Positions 19,335 to 27,797 of a stretch of DNA of 64,000 bases are shown here, piece after piece. The stretch's first letter is position 1. Each line of letters starts with the position of its first letter. The stretch spans positions 107,348 to 171,347 of the forward strand of contig NZ_JABBFW010000011.1 in the NCBI RefSeq assembly GCF_012927045.1, written 5' to 3'. The notes under the pieces were generated by a model. The model saw nothing but the letters and a program-made list of their open reading frames with translations, made no database searches and had not been told where the DNA came from. The translations under genes and the position numbers were made by a program. This DNA is from Azohydromonas caseinilytica (lineage in GTDB: Bacteria > Pseudomonadota > Gammaproteobacteria > Burkholderiales > Burkholderiaceae_C).

Positions 19335-20225
19335 GTGCTCAGCACTTCCATTCCATTCCCGCAGGCCCGACCGGCTCGGCAGGACGAACAGCGCGCGATG
19401 TCGTTCCAGGTCCTGGAGCAGACCGTGCACATCAGCTGCGACGACGACGCCACGGCGCAGGTGGTGCGCGCCAACTTCGCGGCCCTACCCCGCGCGCGCG
19501 ACTCGGTCTGGTCCGACCTGGACTACACGCTGGCCCGCGCTCCCGCGGGCGACGGCTACGTGCTGCGCCGCGAGGGCCGCGAGCCGGTGCTGGCCGAGGA
19601 CCTCTGCGAGCTGCTGTTCCACCTGGAGAAGGACCTCATCATCGGGCTGCAGTGGCGGCGGCCCGAGCTGCTGTACCTGCACGCCGCGGCGCTGGAGTGC
19701 AACGGCCAAGCCTGGCTGCTGGCCGGCGATTCCGGGGCCGGCAAGTCCACCACCGCGTGGGGGCTGCTGCACCACGGCTTCCGCTACCTCAGCGACGAGC
19801 TCAGCGCGGTGGACCTGGAGACGATGGCCGTGCACGCCTACCCGCACGCCTTGTGCCTCAAGCGCCCGCCGCCCGGTCCTTACCCATTCCCGGCCGAGCA
19901 GGTGATCGACCTGGAGCGCACGCTGCACGTGCCGGTGGCGGCGCTGCCCGGCAGCATGGCCGACAGCCCGTGCCCGGTGGGCGGCCTGATCTTCGTGCGG
20001 CATGACCCGGCACGACGCGAGCCCGAGCTGCGCCGCCTGCACGCTGCCGAAGCCGGGGCCCGCGCCTATGTCCACACGCTCAATGCCCTGGCTCATTCAC
20101 GCCACGGCATGGACGTCGTCGTGGGGCTGGTCAAGAGCGTGCCCTGCTGGTCGCTGGCCGGCGCCGACCTGGGCGCCACCTGCACCCTGGTGCAGGACCT
20201 GGCGCACAGCCGGCTGCCCGCCTAG
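19335..20225 (+). CDS. HprK-related kinase
   Basis: 296 residues from the GTG at 19335, chosen because GGAGGG lies 6 bases upstream; an ATG at 19398 is possible. The C-terminal half matches the HPr kinase/phosphorylase fold: LHAAAL, P-loop GDSGAGKST (131-139) and the acidic YLSDELSAVD segment (151-160). No N-terminal HPr kinase regulatory domain and no HPr (PTS) gene are nearby. This is therefore the HprK-related class found with PqqD-like and nucleotidyltransferase genes, not the carbon-control enzyme. Related kinases in paeninodin-type lasso clusters phosphorylate a serine of the precursor peptide. Its stop overlaps the convergent methyltransferase stop within CTAG. Confidence 0.85.
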   Translation: MLSTSIPFPQARPARQDEQRAMSFQVLEQTVHISCDDDATAQVVRANFAALPRARDSVWSDLDYTLARAPAGDGYVLRREGREPVLAEDLCELLFHLEKDLIIGLQWRRPELLYLHAAALECNGQAWLLAGDSGAGKSTTAWGLLHHGFRYLSDELSAVDLETMAVHAYPHALCLKRPPPGPYPFPAEQVIDLERTLHVPVAALPGSMADSPCPVGGLIFVRHDPARREPELRRLHAAEAGARAYVHTLNALAHSRHGMDVVVGLVKSVPCWSLAGADLGATCTLVQDLAHSRLPA

Positions 20226-20689
20226 AACAGGCCCGGAATGAAGCGCCGCGTGCGCCGGACATAGTCGGCGTAGCCCGGATGCAGGGCCCCAAGGGCCCTT
20301 TCCTCCAGCCCGGCCTTGACCAGCAGCACCGCGGCCAGGGCTGCCAGCACCACCCATGCGGCCGGCCCCTGCGCCATGCGTGCCGTCGCCAAGCCGGCCA
20401 GCAGCACGGCGCTGTACATCGGATGCCTGATCCAGCGGTAAGGCCCGTGCTGCACCAGCCGCCCGCCCGGGCGCGGCGTGGGCCGGATGTTGAAGTTGCC
20501 CGGGCGATTGGCGCTCAGCGCCCACAGGCCCAGCAGCACGGCGCCCAGCGCCGACAGCGCCGCGTCCGGCGGCATGGGACGGCTGCGCAGGCCGGCCAGC
20601 GCCAGCCCGGCCAGCAGGCCCATGAATGTGAACTGGAAGGCGACCAGGACGGCGCCCAGCCAGGCGTTGGGAGACGGTTGCGAAGGCAT
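20222..20689 (-). CDS. ICMT-family membrane methyltransferase
   Basis: 155 residues with four predicted membrane helices (from LGAVLVAFQFTFMGLLAGLAL). The conserved core of isoprenylcysteine/phospholipid methyltransferases is clear: GPYRWIRHPMYSAVL, and near the end EERALGALHPGYADYVRRTRRFIP. These residues bind S-adenosylmethionine and place a lipid-type acceptor at the membrane. Bacterial members methylate phospholipids, isoprenoids or unknown thiols; the substrate is unknown here. It is convergent with the HprK-like kinase, sharing a CTAG overlap of stop codons, so it is not in the same transcript as the peptide cassette. Confidence 0.85.
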   Translation of the reverse strand: MPSQPSPNAWLGAVLVAFQFTFMGLLAGLALAGLRSRPMPPDAALSALGAVLLGLWALSANRPGNFNIRPTPRPGGRLVQHGPYRWIRHPMYSAVLLAGLATARMAQGPAAWVVLAALAAVLLVKAGLEERALGALHPGYADYVRRTRRFIPGLF

Positions 20690-20781
20690 GGCGACAGGGC
20701 GATCAGGCGCGCAAGCGGTGCGGGCCAGTATCCCCGGCCCGCACCGTAGTCCGCCTGCGGGCGCGCGGCATGAGGCACCGT

Positions 20782-20805
20782 CCAGGCCCAGGCCCAGGCC
20801 CAGGC
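20782..20805. repeat. tandem repeat, 4 copies of CCAGGC
   Basis: Four exact head-to-tail copies of a 6-base unit lie in the short spacer just past the stop of the ETHE1-like gene. This is a probable slippage tract with no visible function. Confidence 0.75.
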
Positions 20806-20812
20806 GCGGCGT

Positions 20813-21418
20813 TCACGGCGGCGCTGGCGCAAGCGCGGCCACGCGGGCAAGGAACTCGTCACGGCTGGCCCCGGCAAACCAGGGATGCGTGCGCCGCTGC
20901 TCCAGCACCTGGCTCACCGCCCGCGCGGCCCGCGCGTGGCCGCTGAACAGCAGCGTCTCCGCCGGCAGGGTGAACACCTCGCGCGTGACGCTGTCCCACA
21001 GCGCCTCGGGCATGGCCGGACGCGGCTGGTAAGGACAGGCGTCCACCGCCAGCAACCCGCCGCAGAACAGCCGGTCGCGCCACAGAAAGCTCAGGCAGCT
21101 CGCGGTGTGGCCGGGCGTGGCCAGCGTGCGCAGCATCTCGTCGCCAAAGCTCACCACGCCGTCCGGTGCCGGACGCGCGGCCACGCGCGGCGCCTGCAGC
21201 GCCTCGAGCGCACGCCGTTCGGCTTCAGGCAGCGCGGCATCGTGCTCATGCGTGCGCAGCACCCAGCGCAGCCGCAGCCGGTGCTCGGCCAGCATGGCGC
21301 GCAGCACCGCCACGTCGGCGCCGCGCGGATCGACCAGCACCGCCTCGCCGGCGTCCAGGTCGGCCAGCAGGTAGCTCATCGCCCCGCTGGCCTCGTCATG
21401 CAGCATGCGGAAGTACAT
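20813..21418 (-). CDS. ETHE1-like metallo-beta-lactamase-fold protein with lost metal ligands
   Basis: 201 residues from the ATG at 21418 (MYFRMLHDEASG), which aligns with the usual start of persulfide dioxygenases; the open frame continues upstream to 21490. The fold is recognisable throughout: MSYLLADLDAGEAVLVDP, GHTASCLSF, REVFTLPAETLLFSGH. Key positions differ from the family. The THxHxDH motif reads THEHDAA (57-62), losing the usual Asp and last His. The GDxL segment reads CGGLLAV, losing the Asp that binds iron. The PAHD segment reads SGHA. Normal members oxidise glutathione persulfide. This one probably lacks that activity or uses different chemistry. It diverges from a FisR-type regulator gene, the usual neighbour of persulfide dioxygenase genes. 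Confidence 0.78.
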   Translation of the reverse strand: MYFRMLHDEASGAMSYLLADLDAGEAVLVDPRGADVAVLRAMLAEHRLRLRWVLRTHEHDAALPEAERRALEALQAPRVAARPAPDGVVSFGDEMLRTLATPGHTASCLSFLWRDRLFCGGLLAVDACPYQPRPAMPEALWDSVTREVFTLPAETLLFSGHARAARAVSQVLEQRRTHPWFAGASRDEFLARVAALAPAPP

Positions 21419-21585
21419 GGCCGGGCTCAGCACCGCGGCGCGGCGGCCCCGGGGCAACGCGCGCGGCATGTCATGAAAGCAGTCATGCAAGGCGGATCAC
21501 AAGAAGCGGGCCAGGTACAAGCCAAGGCGCAAACCACTGTGGCGACAAGTGCTTGCGGCGCTGACGCCCCGCCAGTCGGGCCAGG

Positions 21586-21614
21586 CTGCCAGCGGCGACT
21601 GCCAGGACTGGCAG
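21586..21614. promoter_or_regulatory. operator-like CTGCCAG repeats upstream of the fisR-like gene
   Basis: CTGCCAG occurs at 21586-21592 and 21599-21605, and its complement CTGGCAG at 21608-21614. The last two form a perfect palindrome with a 2-base centre. The block lies in the divergent spacer between the ETHE1-like gene and the sigma-54 activator gene, the position expected for an upstream activator site. Confidence 0.55.
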
Positions 21615-21623
21615 TAGACTGGC
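21609..21623 (+). promoter_or_regulatory. weak sigma-54-like promoter upstream of the fisR-like gene
   Basis: TGGCA and TGGC are placed so that GG (21610-21611) and GC (21622-21623) are exactly 10 bases apart, as in -24/-12 promoters. Two or three other consensus positions do not match. It overlaps the palindromic repeats, so autoregulation is possible but unproven. Confidence 0.3.
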
Positions 21624-21693
21624 CCCGGCGCCCCCTCAATCGTGGTGTCGGCAATGCCGGCACGGCGGCGCCTGCGCTTCGTTGAGGCCCGCC

Positions 21694-23034
<1,341 letters not shown>

Positions 23035-23035
23035 A

Positions 23036-23959
23036 TCACCCCCGCGCGCCGGACGCTTCCATCAGGTGCGGCCGCAACACCGACTGCAGCCAGTCCATGA
23101 ACACCTGCAGCCGCCGCGCCATGTGCTGGCGGCTGGGGTAGAGCAGCGTCACGGGCAGCGGCGCGGCCCGGTGCCCGGGCAGGATCTCCACCAGCTCGCC
23201 GCTGCGCAGGTGCTGGCGCAGGCCGACGTCCGGCGCCTGGATGATGCCCAGCCCGGCCAGGCAGGCGGCCTCGTAGGCCTGGGCGTTGTTGACCGTCAGG
23301 CTGCCCGCCATGGGCACGTGGCGGACCTCGCCGCCTTCGGGATCGACGTACTCGAAGCCGGGCGCCGCAGCCCCCAGCGCGGCGGCGTAATGCACCAGGC
23401 GGTGCTGGCGCAGCTCCTGCGGCGTGCGCGGCACGCCGTGGCGCTCCAGGTACGGGCGGCTGGCGCAGTTGATCCGCGCGAAATGCCCCAGCGGCCGCGC
23501 CACCAGGCTGGAGTCGTCCAGCGGCCCCACGCGCAGCACGCAGTCGAAGCCTTCGCCCACCAGGTCCACGCGACGGTCGGTGCTGCCGAGCTCGATGTGC
23601 AGCTCGGGGTGCGCCTGCAGGAATTCCAGCAGCCGCGGCACGACCACATGCCGCGCCGTGCCCGTGGGCATGTCCACGCGCAGGCGGCCCTGCACCCCGG
23701 CCGGGTCGGGCCGGAACATGCCCTGCAGCTCCTCCAGCTCCACCAGCAGCTCGCGGCAGCGCGCGTAGAAGCGCTCGCCGTCCGGCGTCATGCGCACCTG
23801 GCGCGTGGTGCGCTGCAGCAGCCGCACCGCCAGTTGCGACTCCAGCCGCTGCACCGCGGCCGACACCGTGGCGCGGGGCAGGCCCAGCACCTGTGCCGCC
23901 TGCGTGAAGCTCTGCAGCTCCGCCACCCGCACGAAGATGCGCATCGCTTCCAGGTCCAT
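23036..23959 (-). CDS. LysR-family transcriptional regulator
   Basis: 307 residues. The N-terminal winged HTH (1-60: MRIFVRVAELQSFTQAAQVLGLPRATVS in outline) is followed by a LysR substrate-binding domain of two alpha/beta lobes (about 92-300). The VSAAVQRLESQLAVRLLQRTTRQVRMT stretch is typical of the CrgA-like subgroup that often controls short-chain dehydrogenases. It is divergent from a truncated SDR gene, which was probably its target. The spacer holds a palindrome suited to LysR binding. The effector is unknown. Confidence 0.92.
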   Translation of the reverse strand: MDLEAMRIFVRVAELQSFTQAAQVLGLPRATVSAAVQRLESQLAVRLLQRTTRQVRMTPDGERFYARCRELLVELEELQGMFRPDPAGVQGRLRVDMPTGTARHVVVPRLLEFLQAHPELHIELGSTDRRVDLVGEGFDCVLRVGPLDDSSLVARPLGHFARINCASRPYLERHGVPRTPQELRQHRLVHYAAALGAAAPGFEYVDPEGGEVRHVPMAGSLTVNNAQAYEAACLAGLGIIQAPDVGLRQHLRSGELVEILPGHRAAPLPVTLLYPSRQHMARRLQVFMDWLQSVLRPHLMEASGARG

Positions 23960-24020
23960 GCACCACCTCCGGATTGTTCGAGATTCCTGGACAGTCTAGC
24001 CATTCATCGGGGCTTCTATC

Positions 24021-24031
24021 CAGAAATTCTG
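24021..24031. promoter_or_regulatory. candidate LysR operator (CAGAAATTCTG)
   Basis: A perfect 11-base palindrome, CAGAA-A-TTCTG, in the divergent spacer between the LysR gene and the SDR remnant. A TATAGT -10-like box (24037-24042) follows toward the SDR side. Its symmetry and place fit a LysR-type site; this is not shown by experiment. Confidence 0.45.
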
Positions 24032-24110
24032 ACCAATATAGTGCTTTCCATCCCCCGCCGCCCTGGCGTCCGGGGCTGATGAACCTTCCTGGCGAAGACT
24101 GGAGCCGAGC

Positions 24111-24269
24111 ATGGAGCACGGCATCACCCTCATCACCGGCGGCAGCCGCGGCCTGGGCCGCGTGGGCCGGCCCGAGGACATCGGCAAGCTGGTGGCCGCG
24201 CTGCTGTCGCAGGACATGGATCGGGTCAATGCCCAGCGCATCGAGGCCTCGGGCGGGATGTTCCTGTAA
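24111..24269 (+). pseudogene. short-chain dehydrogenase with in-frame internal deletion
   Basis: A 52-codon open frame from ATG to TAA. Residues 1-16 are an SDR N-terminus with the NAD(P)-binding T-G-G-x-R-G-L-G motif (GITLITGGSRGLGR). Residues 17-52 are an SDR C-terminus (VGRPEDIGKLVAALL onward, ending EASGGMFL). The catalytic Asn-Ser-Tyr-Lys region and some 180-200 residues between are gone, yet the frame is kept. A complete enzyme of about 250 residues is therefore reduced to its two ends. It faces a LysR gene, the normal arrangement for a regulated SDR. It is probably non-functional; a small translated protein is possible. Confidence 0.8.
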
Positions 24270-24346
24270 CGAAGCGGCGCGCGGGGTGTGCGGTATGCAC
24301 GCTTTTCGCGCCCGGCCGGCCCGGGACGCCTTCCTAGAATCCAGGC

Positions 24347-25204
24347 GTGAAAGTTGCCGCCACGCCCCCCATCGATCACCTGGTCCACCTGGAGCCGGTG
24401 TCGCTGCACGTGGCCGGCGCGGGCGTGGCCGCCACCCCGAACGCGCTGCGCGGGGTCACTCCTGCCGCGGCGCTGGTGCCGCGGGGCGAGCCCTCCGGGA
24501 CCATCGACCTCAGCCCCATGGGCCGCACGGTGGCCGCACTGGCCGCCTTCGGCCCGCCCGTGGTGCTGGTGCGGCCCGAAGGCGGGGGGCAGCCGCCGCA
24601 GGAGGGTGCCGAGCCGGCACTGCCGGGCCTGCCCCGGCCCGCAGCGGCGCTGGAATCCAAGCCTGCCGCGTCGTCGCAGCACATTGCGCGGACCCTGGCC
24701 GAGTCGCTGAGCCTGCCCCCGGCAGGCGTCTCCACCGAGGGCGCAGCCGTCCCCAAGGAAAGGCGCCCGGCGGACGAGGCCGCGATGCAGAAGGCCGCGC
24801 GCAGCGACCGGCCCGAAGGGCCGCGCCCACCGGCGCAGCAGGCGGCGGGCTCGCTGCTCAACGCGCTGCTGTGTGCCGCGCTCACCGGCCAGACGGCAGT
24901 GGAAGTGCGGCGCTGGGATGGCCGCCCGCTTCAGCTGGAGCTGCAGCGCGAGCCCGATGGGCATGGCGGCTTTCGCATCACCCGCGTGCGCATCCGGCAT
25001 CAGACCGACCAGGGCTTTCTGAAAGTGAGCGCCGAAACCGGCCTGCCCGGCTGCGAGCGTGCGCCGATGCTCGTGGACATTGCCTCCAGCGAGTCGCTGG
25101 CCGATGAAGTCGCCGCGCGGCTCGACGACCTGCGCGGGGCGCTGAGCGCGCGCGGCCTGGCGCCTTCCGTGCGCAGCCGCCAGGCCGACGCGCCTTCCGC
25201 CTGA
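24347..25204 (+). CDS. hypothetical protein, possible FliK C-terminal-domain-like
   Basis: 285 residues from a GTG at 24347. A TAGAAT box ends only 6 bases before that GTG, so the mRNA may be leaderless. Residues 1-165 are low-complexity and rich in Pro, Ala and Gly, without domains. Residues 165-285 look folded (SLLNALLCAALTGQTAVEVRRWDG, then alternating beta segments FRITRVRIRHQTDQGFLKVSAE). The gene lies 16 bases before an FlhB-C-like gene. In several bacteria a FliK-like protein is paired with such an orphan, so a relation to the secretion-switch partner FliK is inferred from context and architecture. I do not recognise a specific family motif. Confidence 0.55.
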   Translation: MKVAATPPIDHLVHLEPVSLHVAGAGVAATPNALRGVTPAAALVPRGEPSGTIDLSPMGRTVAALAAFGPPVVLVRPEGGGQPPQEGAEPALPGLPRPAAALESKPAASSQHIARTLAESLSLPPAGVSTEGAAVPKERRPADEAAMQKAARSDRPEGPRPPAQQAAGSLLNALLCAALTGQTAVEVRRWDGRPLQLELQREPDGHGGFRITRVRIRHQTDQGFLKVSAETGLPGCERAPMLVDIASSESLADEVAARLDDLRGALSARGLAPSVRSRQADAPSA

Positions 25205-25220
25205 TACCGAGGACCGCGCG

Positions 25221-25520
25221 ATGGACGACGATGCCCTCCTCCTCGACCCCGAGAAACGCCGTGCCGCCGTGGCGATGAGCTACGACGCCTTGCAGGACAT
25301 GAGCGCGCCCAAGGTGGTGGCCAAGGGCTACAACGAGACGGCGCAGCGCATCCTGGATCTGGCCCGCACCGCGGGCGTGCCGGTGACGGAATCGCCCGAG
25401 CTGGTGCGGGCGCTGATGCACGTGGAGCTGGACCGCGAGATCCCGCCCGAGCTTTACGCCGCGGTGGCGGAGATCCTGGCGTGGATCTGGCGGCTGCAGC
25501 CCCGCGACAAGCCCGATTGA
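25221..25520 (+). CDS. orphan FlhB/YscU C-terminal-domain-like export switch protein
   Basis: 99 residues; GAGGA lies about 9 bases before the ATG. The whole protein matches only the cytoplasmic tail of FlhB/HrcU: AVAMSYDALQDMSAPKVVAKG, ETAQRILDLARTAGVPV, LVRALMHVELDREIPPELYAAVAEILAWIWRL. The membrane half is absent. The NPTH autocleavage site of full FlhB, which would fall just before this region, is not present. Related stand-alone FlhB-C proteins (FhlB, YlqH) occur widely and can in part substitute for the FlhB tail in flagellar hook-length switching. It is paired with a possible FliK-like gene, and no other flagellar genes are in the window. Confidence 0.85.
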   Translation: MDDDALLLDPEKRRAAVAMSYDALQDMSAPKVVAKGYNETAQRILDLARTAGVPVTESPELVRALMHVELDREIPPELYAAVAEILAWIWRLQPRDKPD

Positions 25521-25572
25521 GCCGGGGCCGCCGCTTCGCGGGCCGGCCCAGGCCGTGCGCCCGGGCCGAGTT

Positions 25573-26598
25573 TCAAGCGCGGTCCCTCATCGCCGTCGGC
25601 TCGGCCGCCGCCTTGGCGGCCACATCACCCGGGTGGCTCGCCGCATAGCGCTCCAGCAGCAGGTACAGCGCCACGCCGCCGAGCAGCGGCAGCAGGTAAT
25701 AGAGCGTGCGGTAGGCCAGCACCGCGCCCAGCACCGTGCCCTGGCCCAGGCGGCCCGACAGCAGCGTCAGGTACACCGCCTCCAGCACGCCCAGGCCGGC
25801 CGGAATGGGCGTGAACACGCCGACGATGGAGGCCGCCATCAGCACCGCCAGCGTCTGGCCGTAGGGCAGCCGCTCGCCCAGCAGCAGGTACATCACCGCG
25901 CCCATCAGCGCCCAGTTCGCGGCCGAGAACAGCAGCTGCGCGACGGCGCGCCCGGGGTTGGGCAGCTCCAGCCGCCGCCCGCGCAGGCGCCACTCGCGAT
26001 CGCGCCACTTTGCGCAGACCAGCACGTAGCCCAGCGCCAGCAGCACCATCAGCACGCCCACGGCGCGCAGCACCCATGAGGGCACGAAGGCGGAGCTCGG
26101 CAGCGCGATGACGCCGGCGGCGAACAGGCTGCCGGCCAACAGGCCATAGCCCAGCCAGTTGGTGGCCATGCTGATGCCCACCACCTGCGCCACCGTCGCC
26201 TCGTCCAGCCCGGCGCGGGCGTACAGCCGGGCGCGCAAGGCCACGCCGCCCACCAGCGAGCCCAGGTTCAGGTTGAAGGCATAGCTGGCGACGGCAATGG
26301 CCCAGGTGCGCCAGCGCGCGACGCGGTGCCGCACATGGCCGCGGCCGATGAGGTCGTAGCAGCCGTAGACGGCGTGGCTGATCGTGGCGAACAGCCAGGC
26401 CAGAAGCAGCACCTGCAGCGGCTGGCGCTTGAGCGCGGCCCAGGCGCCGGTCCAGTCGATCTGGTGCGCGCGCGACAGCAGCAGCCCCAGCACCAGCAGG
26501 CCGAAAGCCGGCACCAGCCAGCGGCGGATGCGGGGCCAGGCGGCGGACAGGGAAGCCCAGAGCGGGCTGGTCGGGGCGGGAGGCGCGTCGGTCAGCAT
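25573..26598 (-). CDS. lysylphosphatidylglycerol synthetase-like flippase-domain membrane protein
   Basis: 341 residues with about eight membrane helices. The pattern is that of the UPF0104/LPG_synthase_TM family: an early helix GLLVLGLLLSRAHQIDW, then LNLGSLVGGVALRARLYARAGL, then FTPIPAGLGVLEAVYLTLL, a conserved P-x-G-x-G block. In MprF the same domain flips aminoacylated lipids. The soluble synthetase domain is lacking here, so only a transport or flippase role is suggested, with the lipid unknown. It ends convergently with the FlhB-C-like gene, 52 bases apart. Confidence 0.82.
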   Translation of the reverse strand: MLTDAPPAPTSPLWASLSAAWPRIRRWLVPAFGLLVLGLLLSRAHQIDWTGAWAALKRQPLQVLLLAWLFATISHAVYGCYDLIGRGHVRHRVARWRTWAIAVASYAFNLNLGSLVGGVALRARLYARAGLDEATVAQVVGISMATNWLGYGLLAGSLFAAGVIALPSSAFVPSWVLRAVGVLMVLLALGYVLVCAKWRDREWRLRGRRLELPNPGRAVAQLLFSAANWALMGAVMYLLLGERLPYGQTLAVLMAASIVGVFTPIPAGLGVLEAVYLTLLSGRLGQGTVLGAVLAYRTLYYLLPLLGGVALYLLLERYAASHPGDVAAKAAAEPTAMRDRA

Positions 26599-26781
26599 GG
26601 TGAGGCCATGTTCCAGGCGCCAGCCCGCGCCCGCCAGACGCCGCCGCCGCGCCTTGCTGTAGGCGCTTTCCGACGATGGTGCCGGACGGCGCCTGCCACC
26701 CGTGCCCCGGCCGTCACGCCGCTGGCCGTCCGGGCCTCGCTTGACGTGGCGCCAGCAATCCCTGACCGGGCGCGCCCGCCC

Positions 26782-27750
26782 TCAACGCACCCGCACCCCC
26801 GGCAGCACGCACAGCATTTCGTAGACCAGGTTGGCGCCCAGCAGCGCGGTGTTGCCGGACGGGTCGTAGGGAGGGGACACCTCGACCAGGTCGGCACCCA
26901 CGAGATCGAGGCCGCGCAGCCCGCGCACGATCTCCAGCGCCTGCGGCACCGTCAGCCCGCCGATTTCCGGCGTGCCGGTGCCGCCGGCATAGGCCGGGTC
27001 GATGCCGTCGATGTCGAAGCTCAGGTACACCGGCACCCCGTCGCCGATGGACTCGCGCACATGGGCCATCAGCGGCTGCAGCGAGCGCCACCACACCTCG
27101 TGCGCCGGGACGATGTTGAAGCCCTGGCTGCGCGGCCAGTCGAAGTCGTCCGCGGCATAGCCGGTGCCGCGCAGGCCGATCTGCCACACCTTCTCACCGC
27201 GCAGCAGCCCCTCCTCCAGCGCGCGCCTGAAGGGCGTGCCATGGGCGATGCGCTCGCCGAACATGGTGTCGTTCACGTCGGCGTGCGCATCCACGTGCAC
27301 CAGCGCCACCGGGCCGTGGCGCTCGGCCACCGCGCGCAGGATGGGCAGCGCGATGGTGTGGTCGCCGCCGATGGTCAGCGGACGGCAGCCCGCGGCCAGC
27401 ACACGCCGATAGAAGCCGGTGATGATCTCCAGCGACTTCTCCAGCGAGTAGGTGTTGACGGGCACGTCGCCCAGGTCGGCCACCTGCAGCGTGTCGAAGG
27501 GCGCGGCGCCGGTGGCCATGTTGTAGGGCCGCAGCAGCGCCGACTCGGCCCGCACCTGGCGCGGGCCGAAGCGCGCGCCGGGGCGGTGGCTGGTGCCGAT
27601 GTCCAGCGGGATGCCGATGAAGGCCGCGTCCAGCCCCTCGGGCGAGTCCGCGGCCGGCAGCCGCATCATGGTGGCCAGGCCGCCGAAGCGCGGCATGGCG
27701 TTGCCGCTGAGCGGCTGGTTGAGGGCGGGACGGTCGTCGGAAGCGCTCAT
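26782..27750 (-). CDS. agmatinase/guanidinobutyrase-family ureohydrolase
   Basis: 322 residues from the ATG at 27750 (MSASDDRP); a longer frame would overlap the permease gene upstream. The three binuclear manganese motifs of arginase-fold ureohydrolases are intact: IGGDHTIALP, HVDAHADVND and SFDIDGIDPAYAGGTGTPE. The enzyme releases urea from a guanidino compound. The family includes agmatinase, 4-guanidinobutyrase and others that sequence alone does not separate. It is the last gene of a minus-strand set with a polyamine-type ABC importer, GabT, glutaryl-CoA dehydrogenase and a CoA-transferase. A guanidino-acid substrate feeding GABA or 5-aminovalerate is therefore an attractive inference. 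Confidence 0.88.
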   Translation of the reverse strand: MSASDDRPALNQPLSGNAMPRFGGLATMMRLPAADSPEGLDAAFIGIPLDIGTSHRPGARFGPRQVRAESALLRPYNMATGAAPFDTLQVADLGDVPVNTYSLEKSLEIITGFYRRVLAAGCRPLTIGGDHTIALPILRAVAERHGPVALVHVDAHADVNDTMFGERIAHGTPFRRALEEGLLRGEKVWQIGLRGTGYAADDFDWPRSQGFNIVPAHEVWWRSLQPLMAHVRESIGDGVPVYLSFDIDGIDPAYAGGTGTPEIGGLTVPQALEIVRGLRGLDLVGADLVEVSPPYDPSGNTALLGANLVYEMLCVLPGVRVR

Positions 27751-27797
27751 GGGAGTCGGAAAACAGCAAGTGAGCGCGCGGCGCAGCGTGGAGGGTC

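Noticed and set aside
19335..20225. A classical HPr kinase/phosphorylase controlling carbon metabolism
   Set aside because: The N-terminal regulatory domain and the neighbouring HPr and PTS genes are absent, and the partners are PqqD-like and nucleotidyltransferase genes.
17503..20225. A lasso-peptide biosynthesis cluster
   Set aside because: No asparagine-synthetase-like cyclase and no transglutaminase-like leader peptidase were found nearby. The peptide carries a Tat signal rather than a lasso precursor pattern.
20222..20689. The ICMT-like methyltransferase as a member of the peptide-modification cassette
   Set aside because: It is on the opposite strand, convergent, and does not share a transcript or promoter with the peptide gene. 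Linkage would need synteny evidence.
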